From: Streptomyces sp. NBC_01788
GTDB taxonomy: Bacteria; Actinomycetota; Actinomycetes; Streptomycetales; Streptomycetaceae
Direction of reading: 5' to 3'
Length of the DNA stretch: 64,000 nucleotides
NCBI RefSeq assembly: GCF_035917575.1
Contig: NZ_CP109090.1
Location: forward strand, 8,205,446 to 8,269,445
Shown: piece by piece, positions 56,898 to 64,000 of the stretch
Position numbering within the stretch: the first letter of the stretch is position 1
How the letters are laid out: each line of letters starts with the position of its first letter
Translations under genes and position numbers: made by a program
The notes under the pieces: generated by a model
Told to the model about the DNA's origin: nothing
The model's input: only the letters and a program-made list of their open reading frames with translations
Databases searched by the model: none

Positions 56898-58846
56898 CCT
56901 TTCAGATCCAGGCGGTCACCATCTACGGCAAGAAGCCCGGCCAGATGCGCACCGTGCCCTTTGATCCCGGCACCCTCAACATCGTCACCGGCGACTCCCG
57001 ACGCGGCAAAAGCGCACTGCTGACCATCATCGATTACTGCCTCGCCAGCAACGGCTACCCTGTCAAGGCTGGCAAGGTCCGCGACTACGTCAGCGTCTAC
57101 GCCCTCACTTTGGTCAAGCCCGGCCAGCAACTCTTCGTCGCCCGCCGCGCACCCGAAGGCAAAGCCGCCGTCAGCACCGTCCTGTGCATCCTCTCGCAAG
57201 CCCCCGGCACCCCGCCTCCACCGCTGCAAGAGCTCAAGTTCGCCACCCCGCTGGACGCGGCAAAGGACATGCTCAGCGACTTCTGCGGCATCGACCGCAC
57301 AGTCCGCGTACCAGCCGTTGGCCGAGCCCAGACCATCGCCCCGTCCATCCGCCACGCCCTGTTCTTCTGCCTCCAAGCGCAGAACGAGGTCGCTAACCCA
57401 GACCTGCTCTTCCACTCCCAAGGCGAGGAGTGGCGACCCAACACCATCCGCGGTGTCATCCCGTACTTCCTGGGCGCCGTAGACCCAGAGCAGGCACTGC
57501 GTCGCAACCGGCTTCGCCTCCTGCGCCGCGACCTCGCTGACCTCGAAACCGCGCTCGCCCCCTCACGGAACCTCGACCCCGCCGCCGGCCAGGCCCGCGC
57601 CCTGCTCATTGAGGCCGTCGAAGCGCACCTGGTAGCACCCCTGACCAATCCAGAGCCATCAGCCGACGAAGTGCTGAGCCTTCTACGCCAGGCCATGAAC
57701 CACACCGGCCCCCCGCCTGAGCAGGACAGCGACGAGGATCCCCTCAGCGCACTCACCACGCGACGCAACGAGCTACGCGGCCTCCACGGACAGACCCGTG
57801 TAAAGATCGCCGATCTCAAGCGAGCACTTGCCGAGAACACGGACTTCACCACCCAAGCCACCGAGCAGCGTGCCCGTTTGGTCTCCCTCGGCCTGCTCCG
57901 CCGAGACCCCGAGACCTCCAACGCCTCGCACTGCCCCGTGTGTGATAGCAGCCTTCCCTCCGCCAACGACACGGTCACCGCCCTCACCCGCGACCTCGCA
58001 CATCTGGACGGCGATCTCCAGGTAATCGGTAGCGACACCCCAGCGATTCAACGCCTGATCAGCCAGGAGGAAGAGCGCCTGCAGGAACTGCGCTCTGCAC
58101 TCGCCCGGAATCAAGAAGAGATCAACGAAGTCACCGCGGGGATGCGGGCCCTACAACAGGAACCCGACGACGCTCGCCGCGCCGCCATGGTCCAGGGACG
58201 CATCAGTCTCTACCTGGACACCGCCGCTCGCCGCGCAGTAACCCCTCAAGTGGAAGACCGGCGAGAAGAACTCCGTCAGCAGATCGCCGACCTGGAAGAA
58301 CTGCTCAGCGACGACACACAAGGCGAGCGCCTCGCCAGCTACCTCTCACTGATCAGCCAGAAGATCACCAGTAAGGCCGCAGGGCTCAGCCTCGAGCATT
58401 CGGAGAACCCCATCCGGCTCGACGTCAACCGCCTCACCGTCATCGCCGACAAGGCCGATGGCCCGTTGCCCCTACCCGAGATGGGCAGCGGAGAGAACCA
58501 CCTCGGCTACCACGTAGCAGCCATGCTCAGCCTTCACGAGTGGTTCACTGAGCACCGCGCACCCGTGCCTCGTGTCCTGGTGCTCGACCAACCGTCGCAG
58601 GTCTTCTTCCCGCCCGACCACACAGGCGAAGCCATTCTGGGAGCCAACGACCGCCACAAGCTGCTGAAGATCTTCCAGACAATCCATCAGACGCTGCGCC
58701 TGCTGGAAGGCCAGTTCCAGGTCATCGTCATGGAACACGCCGACCTGGACCACCCGGACTTCAGCCCATACGTAACCCAGCGATGGCGCTACGACACCGA
58801 TCAAGCACTCGTACCTGCCGACTGGATTGAGGAAGAGGCTGACTGA
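56894..58846 (+). CDS. ABC-three-component system: DUF3732-type ATPase
   Basis: A 650-residue SMC/Rad50-like ATPase. FQIQAVTIYGKKPGQMRTVP opens the N-lobe, Walker A lies in VTGDSRRGKSALLTIIDYCL. A coiled coil spans about 200-470, with a central CPVCDSSLP zinc-hook-like CxxC. The C-lobe carries the signature-like LPEMGSGENHLGYHVAAMLS and the Walker B-type VPRVLVLDQPSQVFFPPD, where DQPSQ replaces the usual DEP. This matches DUF3732 ATPases of ABC-3C systems. GTG overlaps the preceding stop. It probably senses unusual DNA ends and controls the nuclease-like component. Confidence 0.85.
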   Translation: MTFQIQAVTIYGKKPGQMRTVPFDPGTLNIVTGDSRRGKSALLTIIDYCLASNGYPVKAGKVRDYVSVYALTLVKPGQQLFVARRAPEGKAAVSTVLCILSQAPGTPPPPLQELKFATPLDAAKDMLSDFCGIDRTVRVPAVGRAQTIAPSIRHALFFCLQAQNEVANPDLLFHSQGEEWRPNTIRGVIPYFLGAVDPEQALRRNRLRLLRRDLADLETALAPSRNLDPAAGQARALLIEAVEAHLVAPLTNPEPSADEVLSLLRQAMNHTGPPPEQDSDEDPLSALTTRRNELRGLHGQTRVKIADLKRALAENTDFTTQATEQRARLVSLGLLRRDPETSNASHCPVCDSSLPSANDTVTALTRDLAHLDGDLQVIGSDTPAIQRLISQEEERLQELRSALARNQEEINEVTAGMRALQQEPDDARRAAMVQGRISLYLDTAARRAVTPQVEDRREELRQQIADLEELLSDDTQGERLASYLSLISQKITSKAAGLSLEHSENPIRLDVNRLTVIADKADGPLPLPEMGSGENHLGYHVAAMLSLHEWFTEHRAPVPRVLVLDQPSQVFFPPDHTGEAILGANDRHKLLKIFQTIHQTLRLLEGQFQVIVMEHADLDHPDFSPYVTQRWRYDTDQALVPADWIEEEAD

Positions 58847-58907
58847 ACGCCTGGTCTGCAACCTGATCGTGTCGCGTCGATTGCGGCGTAGGGGCGGTCA
58901 GCGTGGC

Positions 58908-59867
58908 TCACTCGTCGAACAGCGGTACCTGCGCCACGTCGACGTCCGCGCGGATGCGGTGAGGGCCGGCCGGGTGCCGCCACCGGCGGGCACTGTCGCG
59001 GGCGACGTCGACGCCGACTTCCGTCACGACATCCGGCTGCACCAGGACGGCATAGAGGGTGTGCTGCGTTCCCCACCCTGCTGAGAACGTCCAGCCCGTC
59101 CACGGGTGCGCGCCGTGCGGCGAGGCCAGATGGTCGGCCACAGCGCGGCCGGCGGCCCGGGACAGAGTGGTGCGGCGGGCCGACGTACTGCAGGCGACCC
59201 GCCGGGTCGTAGCGTCCCAGCAGCAGCGTGCAGGGCGCGGCAAGCGACCCGGTGACCGCGCCGATAACGGCCTTCGTGGTGACCCGCACCTTGTACTTCC
59301 GCCACGACCGCACGCACCCGCGATAGGACTCCCCCAGCCGCTTGAAGCACAGCCCCTCCACCGCGGCCGCCGTCCAATCCAGCCACTCCCGAGCCAGGGC
59401 CGGGTCGGTCGTCGACGGGCACAGCGTGAACGGCGCCGACAGCCGCGCTCCGCGAACAACGCCTCCAACGCCGCACGGCGCCGCGCGTACGGCCAGCCGG
59501 TCAGGTCGTCACCTCGGTGGACCAGGTCGAAGGCCACGAAGTGCGCCGGCCACTCCCGTGCCGCCTGAGCGGCAGCTGCCCCGCGCCGGGGAGGTCGCTG
59601 CTGCAGCCGCTCGAATGCCAGCCGATCCCGCTCCCACACCATCAGCTCGTCCAGGATCACGCCCGGCGGCAGGCGCATCGCGGCCACGGCCAGGTCCGTC
59701 CATAGCACGATGACGTCGCGGCTGGCCCGCGACTGCAGCCGGACGCCGTCCTCGGTCCGCCACAGCACGGTCCGGTGGCCGTCGACCTTGATCTTGTAGG
59801 CCCACGACGGGCCCGTCGGCAGCTGCGTCACGGGCTGCGCGAGGGCGACGTCCACCGGCCACTCCAC
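58908..59867 (-). pseudogene. ATP-dependent DNA ligase, second copy, frameshifted twice
   Basis: GTG 59867 begins MEWPVDVALAQPVTQLPTGP, with motif I in AYKIKVDGHRTVLW and a nucleotidyltransferase domain. Around 59440-59460 sense shifts into another frame (VEGLCFKRLGESYRGCVRSW, RKYKVRVTTKAVIGAVTGSL) and around 59190 returns to the first (PWTGWTFSAGWGTQHTLYAV, DVDVAQVPLFDE). All motifs of the LigD/LigC type ligase can be found, but in pieces. It gives the uninterrupted reference for the copy split at 45.8/51.0 kb. Confidence 0.75.
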
Positions 59868-60261
59868 CCCATCAGCCTGCCCCCGGTGGACACCGGTCGC
59901 CTGCTGGCCACAGGTAGCGGTGCTCGAGCGTACTTACGCCTGTACTTGCGTCAGTCCTTCCTCTGGGGCTGCAAAACGGGCCCTGAGGTGGCGTGTTCCC
60001 CAAGGCCCAGGGCCGCACAGCGCTTCGAGAATCACCATGAAATGCGGCAAAGTGGGCATGCGGGCATTTCAAATTCAGGAACTTTCGAGCGCTGGACGCC
60101 CGTGAAAGCCTCTGAAAGCCTCCAGGAGCGATTTGGGTGCTCAGAAATGAAATCACGCGCCGGGAACCGAAGAGCTTTCTGGTCGGCAAGTTTGTCGGGT
60201 ACGATGGTGCCCGCACGCCGGACGCATCTATGGATTCGTTAGGGTGGGGTTCGGCGGGTAG
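59868..60261. other. No gene seen
   Basis: Spacer of about 400 bases between the ligase remnant and the terminator of the 29-residue gene. Local G+C is lower than average (60000-60200), with GAAAGCCTCTGAAAGCCTCC, a short direct repeat at 60103-60122. No motif recognised. Confidence 0.35.
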
Positions 60262-60298
60262 ATAAAACAAGAACCGCCCCCTGGCTGGGAGGCGGCTC
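60262..60298 (-). terminator. Intrinsic terminator of the 29-residue gene
   Basis: On the minus strand GAGCCGCC and GGCGGTTC pair around CCC...GGG inner pairs, followed by TTGTTTTATC. It is the only hairpin in this window with a real T-run. It lies 25 bases after the small gene's stop. Confidence 0.75.
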
Positions 60299-60322
60299 CT
60301 GTAGGTGATGGCCGGGCTGGGC

Positions 60323-60412
60323 CTATCGCTTCGTGATCACGTCGAGCAGCCACTCAACCAGCGTGACCACGAAGGTCCAGAAGTCCCAGTTCGGTTCATC
60401 GTCGTCCCCCAT
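60323..60412 (-). CDS. 29-residue amphipathic/membrane peptide
   Basis: ATG 60412 to TAG 60323. The peptide has an acidic head (GDDDEPNWD), a hydrophobic helix (FWTFVVTLVEWLLDVI) and a basic end (TKR). AGGAG is placed 7 bases before ATG, and a terminator follows, so it is a complete transcription unit. The form (short, one Trp-rich helix, charged ends) is like type I toxin or small regulatory membrane peptides. Function is unknown. Its leader can form two alternative hairpins. Confidence 0.6.
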   Translation of the reverse strand: MGDDDEPNWDFWTFVVTLVEWLLDVITKR

Positions 60413-60436
60413 GGTGTTTCTCCTGCTTCCGGTGCG

Positions 60437-60471
60437 CCGGAGGGCTCTCCTCCGGTCAATTGACCCGGAGG
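60437..60471 (-). promoter_or_regulatory. Leader with competing hairpins ahead of the 29-residue gene
   Basis: On the minus strand three segments occur in order: CCTCCGG (60471-60465), CCGGAGG (60455-60449) and CCTCCGG (60443-60437). The middle one can pair with either neighbour; the first alternative is extended by the palindrome TCAATTGA (60456-60463). The last segment, if free, could pair with the AGGAG ribosome site. This is the form of a switching leader. Confidence 0.45.
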
Positions 60472-60784
60472 GGTGCGGCAGGTGGACACTTCGAGAAACG
60501 CCCGTGGTGGATTCTACGGTCTTTCAGGGCGTCTATCCGACCCGTCTATAAGGGCAAATCAGAACAACATCCTTCATTCCGGACAGAATTCAGGGATCAC
60601 GCCTCCGTAGGTCCCTCGTTCGGGTGAACATCGGCCCTTTCTGGTGAGCTCTTCCGGGTATTCCGATAGACGGTGCGCGCAGCCCACGCCTCTGGACTCG
60701 CCCCTCACACAGCGAACCAGGACGACGGCGGCCTGGCGGATCCGGCCGCCGCGCCCCCACGCTCCGGTGAACCGCACCTGGTCC
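60472..60784. other. Spacer upstream of the small gene, downstream of the helicase unit
   Basis: About 310 bases with no supported gene. It must contain the promoter of the 29-residue gene; AT-rich parts lie at 60510-60600. ATTCCGATAGACGGTGCGCG (60660-60679) resembles a sequence inside the 5.17-kb element. Confidence 0.35.
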
Positions 60785-60880
60785 TCAGCCCAGTCGCTGC
60801 CACGGCCGTACCCGGCCCACCAGGTAGCCCACCACCAGAGCCACGGCGGCCGCCGTGATGACCGAGGCGTTCCCGCTCAT
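60785..60880 (-). CDS. 31-residue single-span membrane peptide coupled to the helicase
   Basis: ATG 60880 lies two bases after the helicase stop. The peptide is one hydrophobic helix (NASVITAAAVALVVGYLVG) followed by a basic RVRPWQRLG tail. There is no separate ribosome site beyond GGTGG, so translation would depend on ribosomes finishing the helicase. Such holin-like ends are seen after several Streptomyces genes. Function unknown. Confidence 0.4.
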   Translation of the reverse strand: MSGNASVITAAAVALVVGYLVGRVRPWQRLG

Positions 60881-60882
60881 CG

Positions 60883-63393
60883 TCAGGACCACCGCATCCC
60901 GATCGCGGACAGCTGCTCGCGCCGGTCCTCCGACAACGTCGCCGCACGCGAGCGCTGGTTGCTGACCCATGCCCCCAGACGGAACTGCAGTTCCCATCCC
61001 TCGTCCGAGAGCACGGTCTCCACGTGGCTGCGGGGGACGATCAGATGGCCCTCACGCTCGTAGAACTGCTTCGCGGCGGCCAGGTTGGCGGCCCACTTGT
61101 CGGCCTGCGTACGGCGCGGCTGGGGCTTCTCGTCCTCGGTGGCGGGCTCGATCCCGAGGACCTGCTCCAGCATCCACTGCTGCACTCCGGTGAGCTTGTC
61201 CCAGCCCAGCCGCTGGGCACGCACCCACCGCCCGAGGTCCTCGCCCTGGCGCAGGACGTCACCCGGCTCGGTCGGCAGTGCCTCGCCCTCGTCCAGGTGC
61301 AGCCGGGTGAGGTGGAACGCCCGCTGCCACTCCACCGGCCAGGTGGGGCACCACGAGGCGTCGATCTCCTCCAGCTGCTCGCGCCGGTCCTCCGACAGCG
61401 CACCGGCCACCGATCCCACCGGCAGGCCCTCGGCATGCCGCTGCTCGATCTCGGCTGCCTTACGGGCGGCGGCCCGGGCGTTCTTGAGCCAGATGCCCAC
61501 CTTCGCGCCCTGGTAGGTGGCGTCCAGCGGAGCCAGGAGGTGCCCGTTCTCGGCAGCCCAGCCGCGGGCAGCGGCCAGGCCCTCCTCCCATGCGACGTCG
61601 AAGTGCGACCACACCATGCCCAGCTTCTCCAGCTGCTGGACGCGGTCCTCGTCCATGTCCCCTCGGGCGTAGAAGCGACGGGCATCTGCGATCCACTGCC
61701 CCAGCGGGAAGTTGCCCAGCGCGGCCGGCCACCCCGCCTCCACCGCCTCCGGTCCCTTCGGCACCCGGTACGTGAACGGCACCTTCAGGTCGCCGAACTC
61801 GCGCGTGTACAGCACGGCGGCCTCGACGCCGCGCCGCCAGTGCTCGTGCTCGGGGTTGAGGACCCGCAGGTTGATGAACGCGGCCAGCTGCGCCGGGTCA
61901 CGCGGCGTGGAGAACTTCAGCAACGCCTTCGCCGACGCGGACGGCCCCCCGTCCCTGCCGCTCTTCTCCTTGCCCTGGGCGTCCTTCTGGACCGGCTTGT
62001 AGCGGCTCGGGGCCTGCGGTTGGGCCAGCTGTTCGACGATGCGAGTGTCGTGCGCCCTGAGCGCCTCCAGCAGCTTCGCCAGCCCGCCGAACGCCCGGCT
62101 GGTGAGCATGTTGTCCGCCGTCTCCCCGGGCGCCAGCAGCACCGGCACCACGAGGGATGCCATCTTGCCCTCGCCGGGCTGCATCCGCAGCGCACGGCCC
62201 ACGGCCTGGACCAGGTCCGGCATCGAGCCGCGCACGTCGGCGAAGTACACGGAGTCGCAGTTGCGGGTATCGACGCCCTCGCCCAACACCTTCACCGAGC
62301 TGAGGAACGCCTTCTCCACCACCGTGCCGTCCGTGGCGATCAGGGAGGAGAACTCCCCGAGCACACGCCGGCGGTGCAGCGCCTTGTGATCCCCGCACAG
62401 CCAGTCCGCCCACACCGTCGCCGGGTACAGCTCCGGATCGGCGGCGTGCAGCTGCGCGGCGACATCCGGGACCCCGGCCGAGAACGCCTCGGCCTCCTTG
62501 ACGACGTGATGGAACACGAGCGTGCGCTTGAAGGCCTCCTCGGCTGACGCCTTCACCAGGGCCGTCTGGAGCGCGGCGAGCCGGGCGCCGCGCATCTCGT
62601 CCGACCGGCCCTCGGCACCCAGCAGCAGCACGGCCTGAAACTGCGTATCGGTGATGTCCACACACACCACCTGGTACGGCGCACAGATCCCCCGGTCGAT
62701 CGCCTCCGACAGCGTCAGCGTGAAACACCGGCTGCCGAACGGCCCGTCCTGGTCGTCCTCCATGCTCGCCACCAGCTCACCCGGGGCACCGCCCTGCTCC
62801 TGGTCCTCGTCCAGCTGCCACAGCCGGGGCGTGGCCGTCATGTACAGCCGCCGCAGCGACGGGATCCGCAGGTTGTCGTGAACGACCGCCCACGGCTTGC
62901 CGATCCGGCCCGAAGTCCTGTGCGCCTCATCGACCACGATCAGGTCCCACGCCGAAAGGCCGGCGGCATGCGCCCGCTCCAGCGTGCCCAGACCCAGGCT
63001 GGCGTAGGTGGCGTACACGGTGACCTTCTCCAGGCCCCTCGTCCACTCCACCAGCTCGTCCACGTCCGTGGTGTTGGGAAAGGACACCTCCTCACCCCGC
63101 AAGGAGGAGACACCGATCATCGGGCCCCTGCGGCCGCCCTCGCGCCATGCGGCCTCGGTCTGGGCGAGCAGATCCAGCGAGGGCACGAGGACCAGCACCC
63201 GGCCCGCGTGGAGCTCTTCCGCGCTCCGGACCGCCACCCGTGTCTTCCCGGACCCGGTCGCCATGATCACCTGTGTCCGCAGACCCCGCTCTGGCACCAG
63301 CGATCTTGCAGGGAGTTCAAGGGCGCGCAGTACCGCGTCAATGGCTTCTCGCTGGGCGGCCTCACGCTGATCCGCGCGGTTCGTGGTCGACAT
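60883..63393 (-). CDS. Telomere-proximal superfamily 2 helicase with helicase-associated repeats
   Basis: An 836-residue helicase. Motif I is MATGSGKTRV near residue 46, motif II VVDEAHRT, motif III MTATPR, and motif VI-like SMPDLVQAVGRALRMQP. The C-terminal 330 residues contain four helicase-associated (HA) modules, each with a 'G.LG.W....R' core (FPLGQWIADARRFY, KVGIWLKNARAAA, DLGRWVRAQRLGW, RLGAWVSNQRSRA). This architecture and position, 0.6 kb from the telomere and pointing inward, match the ttrA-type telomere helicases of Streptomyces chromosomes and linear plasmids, which are linked with transfer. ATG 63393; AGGAG precedes it at a rather long distance. Confidence 0.85.
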   Translation of the reverse strand: MSTTNRADQREAAQREAIDAVLRALELPARSLVPERGLRTQVIMATGSGKTRVAVRSAEELHAGRVLVLVPSLDLLAQTEAAWREGGRRGPMIGVSSLRGEEVSFPNTTDVDELVEWTRGLEKVTVYATYASLGLGTLERAHAAGLSAWDLIVVDEAHRTSGRIGKPWAVVHDNLRIPSLRRLYMTATPRLWQLDEDQEQGGAPGELVASMEDDQDGPFGSRCFTLTLSEAIDRGICAPYQVVCVDITDTQFQAVLLLGAEGRSDEMRGARLAALQTALVKASAEEAFKRTLVFHHVVKEAEAFSAGVPDVAAQLHAADPELYPATVWADWLCGDHKALHRRRVLGEFSSLIATDGTVVEKAFLSSVKVLGEGVDTRNCDSVYFADVRGSMPDLVQAVGRALRMQPGEGKMASLVVPVLLAPGETADNMLTSRAFGGLAKLLEALRAHDTRIVEQLAQPQAPSRYKPVQKDAQGKEKSGRDGGPSASAKALLKFSTPRDPAQLAAFINLRVLNPEHEHWRRGVEAAVLYTREFGDLKVPFTYRVPKGPEAVEAGWPAALGNFPLGQWIADARRFYARGDMDEDRVQQLEKLGMVWSHFDVAWEEGLAAARGWAAENGHLLAPLDATYQGAKVGIWLKNARAAARKAAEIEQRHAEGLPVGSVAGALSEDRREQLEEIDASWCPTWPVEWQRAFHLTRLHLDEGEALPTEPGDVLRQGEDLGRWVRAQRLGWDKLTGVQQWMLEQVLGIEPATEDEKPQPRRTQADKWAANLAAAKQFYEREGHLIVPRSHVETVLSDEGWELQFRLGAWVSNQRSRAATLSEDRREQLSAIGMRWS

Positions 63394-63868
63394 TCCTGTC
63401 TGCTTTCTCCTGGGTGATGCCCTGTCGGTTCGAGCGATGGGAAACGGGAAACCTGCACGTAGAGGCGCCAGAAGGGCTACGGTGGGAGTGGCTCGGGTGG
63501 TTGGCTACTCTGCCTCACCGAAGCACACGCAAGGGTCCTAAGCGGATCTCGATAAGCCTCCGAGCGTTCCAAGGGTGGTGCGCTCTGAGTCCAGAGTCTA
63601 TCTCGTGCTTCAAAATGAAGCAGCAACAAGAGAGAAAATCCCTCGAACGTGGCACGATTACGATAGTCTGGCCCAGTCGGAGCCGGAAAGCAGCCTGACG
63701 GGAGGTCACGTGATCGTGGTCTCAAGTCCACTCCCAGTCCAGCGCTTCCAAGCCCCTCTGACTTCCCGTCACCCCTCCTGCTGCTGCTTTCCTGGCCGGT
63801 TCCCCAGTAGGCGGGGAGGGTTGGGGCTGGAGCGCAGCGGAGGCCCCGTTCCGGGCTCAGGTGGGGGC
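63394..63868. other. Subtelomeric non-coding stretch
   Basis: No supported gene between the helicase start and the telomeric palindromes. It must hold the helicase promoter; 63540-63690 is clearly less GC-rich. Short frames are present on both strands but have no ribosome site or recognised motif. Confidence 0.5.
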
Positions 63869-63990
63869 CGGCCGCATTGCGGCCGTGGCTCGTGGCGCGC
63901 AGCGGCGCGAGACTAACTCGCATGCGCAGCATGCGAGTTGACGTCAGGTCACGCAGTGACCTGACAGGCGCTCACGCGGAGCGGGAGCGC
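63869..63990. repeat. Telomeric palindrome cluster with GCA loops
   Basis: Five consecutive hairpins: CGGCCGCA/TGCGGCCG with a T centre (63869-63885); imperfect TCGTGGCGC/GCGGCGCGA around GCA (63890-63910); AACTCGCATGC/GCATGCGAGTT around GCA (63915-63939); GTCAGGTCAC/GTGACCTGAC around GCA (63943-63965); and GCGCTCACGC/GCGGGAGCGC around GGA with one mismatch (63968-63990). GCA-type loops closed by G-C are the stable foldbacks known from Streptomyces 3' telomere overhangs, bound by Tap/Tpg. The last hairpin is one base from a palindrome that I remember in the archetypal telomere. Confidence 0.85.
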
Positions 63991-64000
63991 AGCCACCGTG

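Noticed and set aside
61024..62547. Plus-strand 507-codon frame opposite the helicase
   Set aside because: Antisense shadow of the helicase gene; no ribosome site.
63477..63932. Protein-coding gene in the subtelomeric region
   Set aside because: Short frames on both strands overlap telomeric palindromes and lack ribosome sites or conserved features.

Overview
The window reads as the end of a linear Streptomyces (or close relative) replicon, either a chromosome arm tip or a large linear plasmid. Base composition is very high in G+C and most coding sequence has the GC-rich third positions of actinomycetes. A telomere-associated protein/terminal protein pair (tap-tpg, 37.3-40.1 kb), a large telomere-type helicase (60.9-63.4 kb) and stacked palindromes with GCA loops in the last 140 bases all point the same way. 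The right edge probably lies within about 100 bases of the physical DNA end.

Layout. (1) 0-6.3 kb: the 3' end of cas8e, then cas11-cas7e-cas5e-cas6e of a type I-E CRISPR effector. Where cas1-cas2 normally follow, the same strand carries a DDE (TnsB/TniA/MuA-type) transposase and an AAA ATPase (TnsC/TniB-type), all overlapping or closely spaced. This is a candidate type I-E CRISPR-associated transposon and the main discovery lead. No array, cas1, cas2, cas3 or tniQ is visible here, and upstream sequence is cut off. (2) 6.3-7.9 kb: a HigB-like toxin with a HigA/ImmA-type antitoxin-protease. (3) 8.0-12.4 kb: a type II CBASS operon (CD-NTase, Cap2 E1/E2 and a JAB-TIR-SAVED fusion). (4) 12.5-14.3 kb: a decayed ISKra4-type insertion sequence. 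(5) 14.4-24 kb: single accessory genes (CbrC-like, DUF2971-like, membrane-anchored Mrr nuclease) and Streptomyces hypotheticals, including an XRE regulator with three palindromic operators and a UvrD-like helicase. (6) 24-30.5 kb: two divergent gene groups sharing a control region with a 16-bp palindrome (dCTP-deaminase-like, HIT, unknown, cysteine desulfurase; against LysR and an endonuclease/phosphatase-methyltransferase fusion), plus a MazG-like gene. It resembles a nucleotide or nucleic-acid modification pathway of unknown product. (7) 30.7-37.2 kb: arm hypotheticals and a small kinase.

(8) 37.3-45 kb: tap-tpg, a tRNA-like element whose halves are in permuted order, a HEPN-like gene, a relaxase remnant, and a two-gene unit with a DUF4238 protein between 64-bp direct repeats. 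(9) 45-51.1 kb: a DNA ligase gene split exactly in its KxDG active-site motif by a 5.17-kb element with a 5-bp target duplication. That element carries a P-loop/TPR cargo gene and is itself invaded by an IS1380-type IS with a TTAG duplication. (10) 52-58.9 kb: a YaaC-like/DUF4238 pair, then an ABC-three-component system (nuclease-like protein, small middle component, DUF3732 ATPase). (11) 58.9-64 kb: a second decayed ligase, a 29-residue gene with its own structured leader and terminator, the telomeric helicase, and the telomere.

Functionally this is a terminal accessory region: telomere replication genes surround a dense series of actual or suspected anti-phage modules (CRISPR-transposon, CBASS, toxin-antitoxin, Mrr, two DUF4238 pairs, P-loop/TPR, ABC-3C) mixed with broken mobile elements. 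All family assignments are from reading the translations; no database search was run.
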